NCBI GenBank assembly: GCA_963720235.1
Contig: OY970389.1
Span: 4,402,001-4,466,000, forward strand
Source: JACMLC01 sp963720235
GTDB taxonomy: Bacteria > Acidobacteriota > Blastocatellia > Pyrinomonadales > Pyrinomonadaceae
Direction of reading: 5' to 3'
Length of the DNA stretch: 64,000 bases
Of the stretch, positions 25,460 through 33,964 are shown in pieces. The notes beneath the pieces are model-generated. The model was not told the origin of the DNA. It made no database searches and worked only from the letters and a program-made list of their open reading frames with translations. How positions within the stretch are numbered: position 1 is the stretch's first letter; each line of letters begins with the position of its first letter. The translations under genes and the position numbers were made by a program.

Positions 25460-25570
25460 GTTTCCCGCAAAGGCGCAAAGACGCAAAGAAGACGCGAAGA
25501 AAAGCAAAGAGAGCTTCTAATATTCATCTCTTGTTCTTCTTTGCGTCTTTGCGCCTTTGCGGGAAACTTG
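25459..25570. repeat. Family A palindromic repeat
   Basis: GTTTCCCGCAAAGGCGCAAA faces TTTGCGCCTTTGCGGGAAAC. It separates the convergent hydrolase and kinase genes, starting at the hydrolase stop codon and ending just before the kinase stop. Confidence 0.9.
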
Positions 25571-25573
25571 CTT

Positions 25574-28500
25574 TTAGTTTGTCATCCGCGCGACTTCGAG
25601 TTCCATTCCGAGCCGCGCAAAAATTTCTCTAGCCTCAGAATACATCTCGCGCCCGCGCTCACTGTCGCCGCGCTCTATTTCATAACTGGCCCACGCGCGC
25701 AAGGTGCGTGCGCGTTCGGCTTCTGCTCCGACTTCTGTCCAGACTCTCAGGCTCTCTTGAAAGCAGCCGCGCGCGTCGTAAGTCCGATTCATTACTGTGA
25801 GTGTTTCACTTGGCAGACTGGCCGCGACAAGGCCGAGCGTGCGCCAGACGCCTCCGATATATTCAGGGTTCTCAGTCTCCAATCCGAGCGGGAGCGATTG
25901 GCGCACAGCTACGATTGCATCATCAAGTTTCTTCTGGCCCAGATAGGCTTCGGCCAGAAAGCTATAGGTTTCCGAGAGCGCATAAAATCTGTCCGTCCCG
26001 GCCATAGAGATAACGCGCCTGAGGTCTTCTTCCGCCGCAGCATAATCTCCGAGCCCGATTCGCGCGCCGCCAAGATTGCTCAAATAAGTCATCTCGTTGG
26101 CGCGGTCGCCAATCTCGCGTGTGATGGCGAGAGCTTCTTCATAGCGCGTGACTGCTGCGCTGTAATCTCCGCGCAGCCGCGCGGTCTCGCCCAAGCTGTT
26201 GAGCATGTTGCCAAGCCCGCGACGATTGCCAAGCTCGCGGTGCAGACGCAAGGCTTGCTGGAAATAATTTTCGGCCTCTGCAAAGTGGCCGAGCATGATA
26301 TGCACGACGCCCAGAGATTTTAAGCTGTGACCGCGCTCGCGCCGCGCGCCGTCGCCAAGCTCTGTGGAGATTGAGAGACCTTGTTCGCAGAGCGACATCG
26401 CAGCCGAAGCATCTCCCAAACGATAGAGCGACCAGCCCTGACGGTCTAAGGCGCGTGCAAGTTCTTTTCTGGCCGGAGCATGTGTGCCAGCTTGTCTCGC
26501 AAGCTCTGCGGCGGATTTCGCGCTCTCAAGCATCGCGCGATAGTCGCCCAGTCTATCCTGCACGGAAGCAAGGCCATTCAATGCGCGTGCCTGTATGAGC
26601 ACATCGTTTTCGGCTTCTCCGGCCTCGCGCATGGCCGTGTAGGCTTCGACCGCCTCAACAAACTTTGTCTGCATCCAGAGAGCTTCGCCCAAACCTTCAT
26701 ACCACTCTGCTCTTTGCGCGCGGCTTGATGGTGAATCACTCTCCGCCTTCTCTGCGACTGGTGAAAACTCAAGAGCCTTGCGATAAAAGACTATGGCCGT
26801 CTCCGGCTCATAAGCTTCGCGCGCCTGCATGCCCGCGCGCCCGTACCACTCTGCCGCGCGATTTAATTCCTTAGCGCGCTCGTAATGCTCTGCGATGGTC
26901 GCGGCGTATTCATCCACGCGCTCGCCGCTCTGCGCAATCAGCCACTCTGCGACGGCCCTGTGATACCTGCGCCGCTCGCGGCGGAGCACGCTCTCATAAG
27001 TCACATCTCTGAGAAGCGCGTGCTTGAAAATATATTCACTCGCGCTCGCAAACGCAGAGGCTTCGCGCCTGTAGATAAGCTCTTTGCGTCTGAGGGCTTC
27101 GAGCGCGGCGCGCGTGTCGCCTTCCGCAGGATCGCTCCAAGCCTCTGTCTGCTGCTCGCCTAACTTTTCCACTGCGCTGTCCCAGAACTCTCGCCCGACG
27201 ACAGACGCGCGTTGCAAGACAGTTTTTTCCCAAAGAGAAAGTCCATCAAGACGTGCCTGCAAAACGCCCGTCAATGTCGGCGGCACGCGCACTTCTATCA
27301 GGCGACTCGCATCCACCTTCCAGTGGCCCGCGCCCGGCAGGATGACCTTCTGGTCAATCAGCATCTTGATTAATTCTTCGACATAAAAAGGATTGCCCTC
27401 CGCGCCGCTCACAATCAATTCGCGCAAAGCCTGCGGGATGCTCTGCGCGTGACGCATAATTTCTTCGACAAGCTGACGACTCTCGCGTCTTGAAAGCGGC
27501 TGCAACGTGAGGCGCGTGTGCGCGGTCTCGCCTTCGCCCCATGAGGGCCGACGCTCTAAAAGAGACGGGCGCGCAAAGCCAAGCACAAGCATCGGCACAT
27601 CGCGGCACGAGCGCATCAGGTAGCTGATGAAATCCAGCGAGCCGTCATCGCCCCAATGCAAATCGTCCAGATACATCAGCACGGGCATCTCTCCAGAAAC
27701 GGCTCTAAAGAATTGCGCGGCGTAATGAAAAGCTCTATCGCGTATCTGCCGCGCGTCATCTAGGATGCCTGAGAGATGCGGGCTGTGCGAGAAATCAAGA
27801 CCAATCAGGTGGCCTATGAAATGCGCGCGCATCACTGCTTCTTCATCCGCATCCGAGAGAGCGAGCATCCCGCGCTCAAGCTTTTCGCGCGCAATGGCAG
27901 GCGTGTCGCTGTCCTGTATCTCAAAGCGAAAAGAGAAGACATCGCGCACTAAGGCATAAGGCAAACTGCGCGTTGATTGCACCGCGCGCCCGTTAAAGAT
28001 TCGCACTCTATCCGGCAGAAGCTCGACTTCGTTGCTAAACTCATAAAGCAATCTTGATTTTCCAAGTCCAGCCTCACCGATGATAGTGACAGAGCGCAAC
28101 TCTCTATCTTCAAGCACGGTATGCAAGGCATCCATCAATCTCACAAGCTCTGCCTCGCGTCCAATCATGCGCGTCTCTATGCCTTCGACTCCGCGCGTGC
28201 GCAGGCGGAAGGCGCGCGGCTTTGCTCTCTGGACCAGATAGGTGCGCACAGGTTCGGCTGTGCCTTTGACGTTCATCAGTTCCAGTTCCTGCACGTCAAA
28301 GACTCCGCGCACATGGCGATATGTATCGTGCGAGATAAGAATTGTGCCGAGCGGCGCGGCCTGTTCGAGACGGCTTGCGACATTGACGGCTGCGCCTGTG
28401 GCTGTGAACTCGCCGCGCGTGCCGATGGCACTCAAAAGCGCCGGGCCGGTGTTGATGCCGACGCGCATGATGAGAGGCAAGCCATTTTTTGTCGTCTCAA

Positions 28501-29995
28501 CATCAAAGCGGCCACGCAAATTTTCTGCGACAAATTCGTTGACCTCTGCCTGCATTGTGAGCGCGGCGCGGATGGCTCTCTCAGGGTCGTCTTCATGCAC
28601 GGCCTGCGCGCCCCACAGGGCCATCACCAAATCGCCCATGTGCTTATCCAATGTCCCGCCGCAATCAATAATGGCCGTGTCTATACGCTGCCACAGCGCG
28701 TTCATCGTCTCGTTCATCTCTTCTGCATCAAGAGATTCCGAGATGGCTGTCAATCCCGAAAGGTCTGCGAAGAGAATCGTCACTTGCTTGCGCTGCTCCG
28801 CAGAAGGCTGCGGCGGAAGCGAAGTGACAACAGGGCGCGCGGAGAGGAGAGCGTTCTGCGACTGAGCATCAACAGTTCCGGCGTTGGTGCGATAAATCTC
28901 CGCTTCAAACTCAAGCCGCTGCTTGTGCCTGCGCAAATCAATCAAGAGGTCTTTGACGGTTTGATAACGCTCTTCTCTATCTTTCGCCAAAGCTTTGGTG
29001 ACGATGCGCTCAAGCTCCGCAGAGACGCCCGCGACTGTGCGGCTCAAGGGCTGCGGCTCGCGATTGATGACAGAGGCCAGCACATCGCTGTTGGTGCGCC
29101 CTGTGAAGGGCGGATGCCCGGCAATCATTTCATACAGGATGACTCCCAAACTCCAGATGTCCGTGCGCGCATCTATTTCAAAACCGCGCGCCTGCTCAGG
29201 CGACATGTAAATCATTGTTCCCATCACCATGCCGGGCTGCGTGCTGACGAGCGCGAAGGCGAGTGAATCCGTATCAATGCCTGCGGCGGCTTGCGGCGGT
29301 GTGAGCTTGGCGAGTCCGAAGTCTAAAACTTTAATGTAGCCGTCGGGCCTGACCATGATGTTTTCGGGCTTGATGTCGCGATGAATAATTTTTGCGGCAT
29401 GCGCGGCTGCGAGTGCGGCGGCGACCTGTATGGCGATTTCTAAAACTTCATGGAGCTTGAGCGGCGTCTGCTTGATATGCTCGCGCAGGGTTTGGCCTTC
29501 GATAAATTCCGTAGCAATAAAATGCGCGCCGTCTTCGACGCCGATTTCATGTATGGTCAGGATGTTCGGATGATTGAGCGCGGAGGCCGCGCGTGCTTCC
29601 TGCTCAAAGCGTCGGACGCGGTCTGTGTCTTTGACGAGCGCGGCTGGCAGGAGTTTGAGAGCGACCTTGCGACCGAGCCGCGTGTCCTGCGCGAGATAGA
29701 CTCTGCCCATGCCTCCCGCGCCGATGGTATTGACGATTTTGTAATGGCCGATTGTCTGTCCGGCTTCGATTTCTGCCGGCTCGTCCGGGCCAAGACCTGT
29801 GCTCGCTTCAAACTCTGCCGGAGCATCAAGAAAGCTTCCGGGCCGTTCGTGCGCGGCGACGAGCGAGATGATTTCATCGCGCAACTCTTTATCATCAGGA
29901 CAGCGCGCCTCCAGAAAAGCCGCGCGCTCATCCGTCTCGCGTTCCAGTGCGGCATGAAACAGTTCTTTAATCTGTTCCCATCTTTGATTAATCAT
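25574..29995 (-). CDS. Ser/Thr kinase - class III nucleotide cyclase - STAND-type ATPase - TPR fusion protein
   Basis: A single 1473-residue polypeptide. A leader helix (1-50) precedes a Pkn2-type kinase (about 83-340): GAGGMGRVY, Lys114, HRDIKPEN with Asp207, DFG at 225 and the TPEQAR-like SPEQAR loop. A class III cyclase domain (about 402-590) has both metal Asp (411, 455), Lys451 and the NVASR Asn538/Arg542. A predicted NTPase has Walker A GEAGLGKS (640-647) and a YLDDLHW Walker B. About 8-10 TPRs (1120-1460) end the chain. All key catalytic residues are intact. It probably signals phosphorylation, cyclic nucleotide and assembly states together. The adjacent ECF sigma gene is probably its partner. 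Confidence 0.93.
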   Translation of the reverse strand: MINQRWEQIKELFHAALERETDERAAFLEARCPDDKELRDEIISLVAAHERPGSFLDAPAEFEASTGLGPDEPAEIEAGQTIGHYKIVNTIGAGGMGRVYLAQDTRLGRKVALKLLPAALVKDTDRVRRFEQEARAASALNHPNILTIHEIGVEDGAHFIATEFIEGQTLREHIKQTPLKLHEVLEIAIQVAAALAAAHAAKIIHRDIKPENIMVRPDGYIKVLDFGLAKLTPPQAAAGIDTDSLAFALVSTQPGMVMGTMIYMSPEQARGFEIDARTDIWSLGVILYEMIAGHPPFTGRTNSDVLASVINREPQPLSRTVAGVSAELERIVTKALAKDREERYQTVKDLLIDLRRHKQRLEFEAEIYRTNAGTVDAQSQNALLSARPVVTSLPPQPSAEQRKQVTILFADLSGLTAISESLDAEEMNETMNALWQRIDTAIIDCGGTLDKHMGDLVMALWGAQAVHEDDPERAIRAALTMQAEVNEFVAENLRGRFDVETTKNGLPLIMRVGINTGPALLSAIGTRGEFTATGAAVNVASRLEQAAPLGTILISHDTYRHVRGVFDVQELELMNVKGTAEPVRTYLVQRAKPRAFRLRTRGVEGIETRMIGREAELVRLMDALHTVLEDRELRSVTIIGEAGLGKSRLLYEFSNEVELLPDRVRIFNGRAVQSTRSLPYALVRDVFSFRFEIQDSDTPAIAREKLERGMLALSDADEEAVMRAHFIGHLIGLDFSHSPHLSGILDDARQIRDRAFHYAAQFFRAVSGEMPVLMYLDDLHWGDDGSLDFISYLMRSCRDVPMLVLGFARPSLLERRPSWGEGETAHTRLTLQPLSRRESRQLVEEIMRHAQSIPQALRELIVSGAEGNPFYVEELIKMLIDQKVILPGAGHWKVDASRLIEVRVPPTLTGVLQARLDGLSLWEKTVLQRASVVGREFWDSAVEKLGEQQTEAWSDPAEGDTRAALEALRRKELIYRREASAFASASEYIFKHALLRDVTYESVLRRERRRYHRAVAEWLIAQSGERVDEYAATIAEHYERAKELNRAAEWYGRAGMQAREAYEPETAIVFYRKALEFSPVAEKAESDSPSSRAQRAEWYEGLGEALWMQTKFVEAVEAYTAMREAGEAENDVLIQARALNGLASVQDRLGDYRAMLESAKSAAELARQAGTHAPARKELARALDRQGWSLYRLGDASAAMSLCEQGLSISTELGDGARRERGHSLKSLGVVHIMLGHFAEAENYFQQALRLHRELGNRRGLGNMLNSLGETARLRGDYSAAVTRYEEALAITREIGDRANEMTYLSNLGGARIGLGDYAAAEEDLRRVISMAGTDRFYALSETYSFLAEAYLGQKKLDDAIVAVRQSLPLGLETENPEYIGGVWRTLGLVAASLPSETLTVMNRTYDARGCFQESLRVWTEVGAEAERARTLRAWASYEIERGDSERGREMYSEAREIFARLGMELEVARMTN

Positions 29996-30039
29996 GCCAT
30001 CTCACAAAACCACTCAACCCTTTGCGGTCTTCTGATTTA

Positions 30040-30118
30040 ACTTTGCGCCTTTGCGAGAAACAACAACGAACGGTTCTCGCTGGTGGCGCAAAGAAAAACT
30101 CAAGCGCGCAAAGAGTTG
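30040..30118. repeat. Family A palindromic repeat, variant
   Basis: TTTGCGCCTTTGCGAGAAAC faces GTTCTCGCTGGTGGCGCAAA, with a further AAAAACTCAAGCGCGCAAAG. The variant, including AACGGTTCTCGC and CTCAAGCGCGCAA, recurs in reverse order at 40490-40585. Confidence 0.75.
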
Positions 30119-30151
30119 AATTTTTCACTCTCTTGAATTTTGTAATGGCTC

Positions 30152-30721
30152 TTAAACATCCAAATCTCTTCTGAGCCACGCGCGGGCCATTTTCCAGTCG
30201 CGCTCGACTGTCGCGTGTGAGACTTTTAAAACCTCTGCCGTCTCTTCAATCGTCAGGCCGCCGAAGAAGCGTAGCTCGACGATGCGGCTCTGCTGCGCGT
30301 CTATCAACGCGAGACGATTCAGGGCTTCATGCAGGGAAAGCAGGAATTCGATTTCAGGCTGGTGGCCGATGTCCTCTGCCTGGCTGAGCCCGACTTTGAT
30401 TTCCGCGCCGCCGCGTTTCGCTGCCTGATTGGCGCGCGCGTGGTCAACAAGAATGCGTCGCATCATGCGCGCGGCGACTCCGATGAACTGCGCGCGATTC
30501 TGCCAGCGCGCGTGTCTCTGGTCCACCATCAAGAGATAGGCTTCGTTGACGAGCGCGGTTGGTTGCAGTGTGTGATTGTCTCGCTCGCGCCTCAAGTAGC
30601 CACCGGCCAGACGACGCAGTTCGTCATAGACCAGTGGCATCAATTCATCGAGCGCGGCGCGGTCGCCGTTGCTCCACTTCTCCAGAAGCTGGGTCACTCC
30701 TGCGGATGGATGTATCGCCAT
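30152..30721 (-). CDS. ECF-type RNA polymerase sigma factor (TIGR02999-like)
   Basis: The 189-residue protein has sigma region 2 (about 20-90, with MPLVYDELRRLAGGYLRRE, LQPTALVNEAYLLM and ARMMRRILVDHARANQAAKR) and region 4 (about 130-185, with VELRFFGGLTIEETAEVL and SHATVERDWKMARAWL). The LVNEAYL and RRILVDHAR blocks are typical of the ECF subgroup that in acidobacteria and planctomycetes sits next to Ser/Thr kinases. It is followed on the same strand by the kinase fusion gene, matching that pairing. Such sigma factors usually lack an anti-sigma factor and may be controlled by the kinase. Confidence 0.92.
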   Translation of the reverse strand: MAIHPSAGVTQLLEKWSNGDRAALDELMPLVYDELRRLAGGYLRRERDNHTLQPTALVNEAYLLMVDQRHARWQNRAQFIGVAARMMRRILVDHARANQAAKRGGAEIKVGLSQAEDIGHQPEIEFLLSLHEALNRLALIDAQQSRIVELRFFGGLTIEETAEVLKVSHATVERDWKMARAWLRRDLDV

Positions 30722-31095
30722 CTTTAGTTTTTACGAAGCCCTTGCCTTTGCAGAATTTCGGACACACTTAGAACTTGTTGGCCGGGGTAGCAGGGATTTT
30801 TTATCTTAACACTTTTCGCCGCCGTGAGGGACTTTGCGCGCGGTTTCCGCGTTTACAGGTAGAGAAGATTATTTTCAAAAATATTTGGCGGATTCGCCTC
30901 TGAGAGCGGTGGCGGTTTTTGAGAGACAAGCAGAGTTTGGCTAAAACATTAAGCCCGTGCTAAATTTTGTCTCCCAGCTACAAAAAATTCTCCCGTCGCA
31001 ATCTAAGCGTTTCCATTCTTAAATCGGAGCAGTCAGTTTTGTCTATTTTTCTGTCCCGATTAGTTTATAGCTGTCCGAACCAAAGGGGTCTTACA
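30722..31095. other. Intergenic region between divergent sigma factor and SBBP genes
   Basis: This 374-bp gap should contain two divergent promoters. On the plus strand TTGGCT (30937-30942), 18 bp, TAAATT (30961-30966) is a possible sigma-70 site for the SBBP gene, leaving a leader of about 120 bp. No palindromic repeat is present here, unlike most gaps in the window. Confidence 0.35.
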
Positions 31096-32766
31096 ATGCG
31101 GCGTCTGTCCTACAGAAAAACGGCCATCCGGTATGCGCAAGGCATCTTTACGCTCTGTGCTTTGCTCGCACTCGCGGCTTTCGTCGCGCGCAATCCGCAT
31201 CAGGCATTGCATGAAAGCCAAGCTCAAACGGCTTCCATTGCGGAAGCATACGGGCGGCTGCCGCTCAGCTTTGAAGCCAACGAAGGACAGGCTCATGAAA
31301 GTGTAAGATTTATTTCGCGCGGGCAGGGCTACAGTCTCTTTCTCACCGCTCAAGAGGCGGTGTTGGCGCTGCGTCAGGATGAAGGCGTAAGGGGGAACTG
31401 GCAGGGGAGACCTTCGCCTTCGTCCGGGCGGGCGGCTACGCTCAGGATGAAGCTGGTTGGAGCAAGCGATGCGCCGCAGGTTCAAGGCGAGGAAGAATTG
31501 CCCGGCAAGAGCAACTACTTTATCGGCAACGACCCGCAGAAGTGGCACACAAATGTCGCTAACTATGGCCGTGTTAAATACGCGGAAATCTATCCGGGCA
31601 TAGACCTTTTTTATTACGGCAATCAAAGACAACTGGAATACGATTTCGTTCTCGCGCCCGGCGCAAAGACAGAGCAGATTAAGCTTGCCTTTGATGGCGC
31701 AGACGAGATACGCATTGACGAGCAGGGCGAGCTTGTACTTCATCTCAACGGCAGCGAAGTGCGCCAGCTTAAGCCGCTCGTTTATCAGGAAGTAGATGGG
31801 CAGCGTGTAGAGATTGCAGGCAATTATGTCCTGCGCGGCAAGCAGGAAGTCGGCTTTGCTGTGGGCCACTATGATGCTGCGCGCCCGCTCGTGATTGACC
31901 CAGTCCTCGTGTATTCGACTCATATCGGCGGCATCAATGGTGATACCGGATACGGCATTGCACTTGATTCACAGGGCAATACTTACATTACAGGCACGAC
32001 CAGTTCGCGCGACTTCCCTGTGACGCCGGGAGTCGTCCAACCAACCGTGCAGCCTCTTCCCGGCTCCATGACTTATTACACAGAGGCTTTTGTCACCAAG
32101 CTCAATCCGGCGGGGACGGCCCTTGTCTTTTCGACCTATCTTGGCGGCACTGTCGCCGCAGAAATCGGCAAAGGCATTGCCGTTGATGATACAGGCAATG
32201 TTTATGTGACGGGTTACACGGGCAGCGGCGCGACCGGGACCATGACAAATGATTTTCCGACCGTCAATGCTTATCAGAGCAACTTTGGCGGGGAGTCTGA
32301 CGGGTTTGTCACCAAGCTGAACCCGAACGGGTCTGCAATTATCTATTCGACATATCTCGGCGGCAACAATGCCGATAGCGGCACAAGGGTTAAAGTCAAC
32401 CGCGCCAACGGCGATGCTTATGTGACGGGCGGTGCTGGCACTAACTTTCCAACGACGCCCGGCGCATTTGGCTCCGGGAGTTCTAATGGAGGAGCTTTCA
32501 TCGCCAAATTCAATGCGGCGGGCGCGGCTCAATTTGTCGCGCTCGTTGTCAACGGCTACGGCTATGACATAGCCATTGATGCTGCCGGTAATTCATACAT
32601 CACCGGCGCGACCGGAGGTGGAATTCCAATCACGCCGGGAGCATTTCAAACCAGACTCTGGATTTCAGGATGCCTTTGTCACGAAGATGAATCCGGCGGG
32701 GACGGCCCTTGTCTATTCGACATATCTTGGCGGCGGCCCGCAAACAGACAAAGGTTTCGGCATTGA
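31096..32766 (+). CDS. Giant SBBP / Ig-like / FG-GAP secreted protein, fragment 1 (frameshifted)
   Basis: I chose the ATG at 31096 (MRRLSYRKTAIRYAQG), which has Shine-Dalgarno AAGGGG and starts a signal anchor (about 13-30). The DUF7948-like N-terminal domain (about 45-270) has LPLSFEANEGQAHESVRFIS, SNYFIGNDPQKWHTNVANYG and QLEYDFVLAPGAKT. SBBP beta-propeller repeats with VTKLNPAGTALVFSTYLGG follow. The frame leaves the family alignment at about 32653: GAFQT is followed in this frame by nonsense and in frame 2 by SGFQDAFVTKMNPAG. This is one part of a gene of about 5.2 kb (31096-36323) that is either frameshifted in nature or in the assembly. Confidence 0.85.
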   Translation: MRRLSYRKTAIRYAQGIFTLCALLALAAFVARNPHQALHESQAQTASIAEAYGRLPLSFEANEGQAHESVRFISRGQGYSLFLTAQEAVLALRQDEGVRGNWQGRPSPSSGRAATLRMKLVGASDAPQVQGEEELPGKSNYFIGNDPQKWHTNVANYGRVKYAEIYPGIDLFYYGNQRQLEYDFVLAPGAKTEQIKLAFDGADEIRIDEQGELVLHLNGSEVRQLKPLVYQEVDGQRVEIAGNYVLRGKQEVGFAVGHYDAARPLVIDPVLVYSTHIGGINGDTGYGIALDSQGNTYITGTTSSRDFPVTPGVVQPTVQPLPGSMTYYTEAFVTKLNPAGTALVFSTYLGGTVAAEIGKGIAVDDTGNVYVTGYTGSGATGTMTNDFPTVNAYQSNFGGESDGFVTKLNPNGSAIIYSTYLGGNNADSGTRVKVNRANGDAYVTGGAGTNFPTTPGAFGSGSSNGGAFIAKFNAAGAAQFVALVVNGYGYDIAIDAAGNSYITGATGGGIPITPGAFQTRLWISGCLCHEDESGGDGPCLFDISWRRPANRQRFRH

Positions 32767-33964
32767 TATAGACGCGCAGGGCAACGCTTACGTCACTGGC
32801 TTCACACAGGCTCCGAGTTTTCCGACAACGCCGGGAGCATTCGATGTCAGCTATAACTTCGGTGAAGATGTCTTTGTCACCAAGCTCAACCCGACTGGCA
32901 CGGCGCTCGTCTATTCGACCTTTATCGGCGACGGGGCCAGCGAGACCGGGCGTAGCATCAAGGTTGACGCAAGCGGCAATACTTTTATCACAGGCCGCAC
33001 AGGCTCTCCGAACTTTCCCACCAGAAATTCTTTGCAACCGAAAAACGGTGGCAGTGAAATCTTTTTGACGAAACTCAATCCAACAGGAAGCGCGCTCGTT
33101 TACTCGACCTTTCTTGGTGAAGGCGACGGCACGGATGTGGCAGTTGATGCGGCGGGCGTGAACGCGTACATGACAGGGCAGGCATACTGGATTCCCGTCA
33201 CGCCGGGGGCATACCAGACGCAGAAAAATAAGGGCAATAATATTCAGCACTATGATGCGTTTGTCATGAAGGTTGGCTCGACAGAAGAACCGACGCAGAC
33301 CTTCAGCATCGGCGGCATAGTTACCGACAACAATCCCTATGACCCGAACAGCCCTTTGCCGCCTGTCGTCACGCTGACGGGAGCGCAGAATCGCACGACG
33401 ACCATCGGCTCCGGCAATCGCTTCCTGTTTAGCGGGTTGCCGACGGGCGACTATACTGTGACAGTCACAAAGCCCGGCTATGGGGCCAACCCGCCGAGCG
33501 TCAGCTTTCCTAACTTAAGCGCGAATCAGAGCGCGGATTTCACAATCGTCACAAACCAACCGGCGATAGCTACTTTGACGAGTCCGCCAAACGGCTCCAC
33601 TTATACTGCGCCAGGGCCAGTGGAGATGACCGCTACGGCTTCCGACCCGGACGGCACAGTCACGCGCGTCGAGTTCAGCGCGTATTCGAGCGGGATGGGA
33701 AATGTCTTCATCGGCTCGGACACGACCGCGCCTTACAGTTTCACCTGGGCCAATGTCCCGGCAGGCGTCTGGTCTTTGACCGCGACGGCAGTGGACAATC
33801 TGGGACAACACAGCAGGCTCTCAGAATCTGGTTTTCATTACCGTCGCCAGTCAGAGCGGGCCGGAAGTGACGATGACCCGCCCGACCAACGGCGCGAGCT
33901 ATCCTGCGCGCACATGGATTCCGTTCAGAGCGACGGCGACGCCGAGCGGCGGCACGCAGATTAA
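32576..33964 (+). CDS. SBBP / Ig-like secreted protein, fragment 2 (frameshifted)
   Basis: The family-like part runs from about 32654 to 33805. It continues the SBBP repeats (AYVTGFTQAPSFPTTPGAF, DVFVTKLNPTGTALVYSTF). A carboxypeptidase-regulatory-like domain with GDYTVTVTKPGYGANPP follows, then the first Ig-like domain (ATLTSPPNGSTYTAPGPVEM...). After AVDNLG the frame runs into unrelated sequence. The same place in frame 3 reads NTAGSQNLVFITVASQSGPE, the expected Ig-domain end. The start and stop codons of this open frame are not real gene ends. Confidence 0.75.
   Translation: MMLPVIHTSPARPEVEFQSRREHFKPDSGFQDAFVTKMNPAGTALVYSTYLGGGPQTDKGFGIDIDAQGNAYVTGFTQAPSFPTTPGAFDVSYNFGEDVFVTKLNPTGTALVYSTFIGDGASETGRSIKVDASGNTFITGRTGSPNFPTRNSLQPKNGGSEIFLTKLNPTGSALVYSTFLGEGDGTDVAVDAAGVNAYMTGQAYWIPVTPGAYQTQKNKGNNIQHYDAFVMKVGSTEEPTQTFSIGGIVTDNNPYDPNSPLPPVVTLTGAQNRTTTIGSGNRFLFSGLPTGDYTVTVTKPGYGANPPSVSFPNLSANQSADFTIVTNQPAIATLTSPPNGSTYTAPGPVEMTATASDPDGTVTRVEFSAYSSGMGNVFIGSDTTAPYSFTWANVPAGVWSLTATAVDNLGQHSRLSESGFHYRRQSERAGSDDDPPDQRRELSCAHMDSVQSDGDAERRHAD

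Noticed and set aside
28121..29266. 381-codon plus-strand open frame opposite the kinase fusion gene
   Set aside because: It has no recognisable domain or ribosome site and lies entirely within an unambiguous conserved gene; long antisense frames are expected in GC-rich coding DNA.
30122..30170. tRNA-like or small RNA gene between sigma factor and kinase
   Set aside because: Sequence and length are explained by a family A variant and the sigma gene end; no cloverleaf can be drawn.
32600..32700. Programmed ribosomal frameshift in the SBBP gene
   Set aside because: I see no slippery heptamer or downstream pseudoknot at the frame change, and a second shift 1.15 kb later would also be needed.
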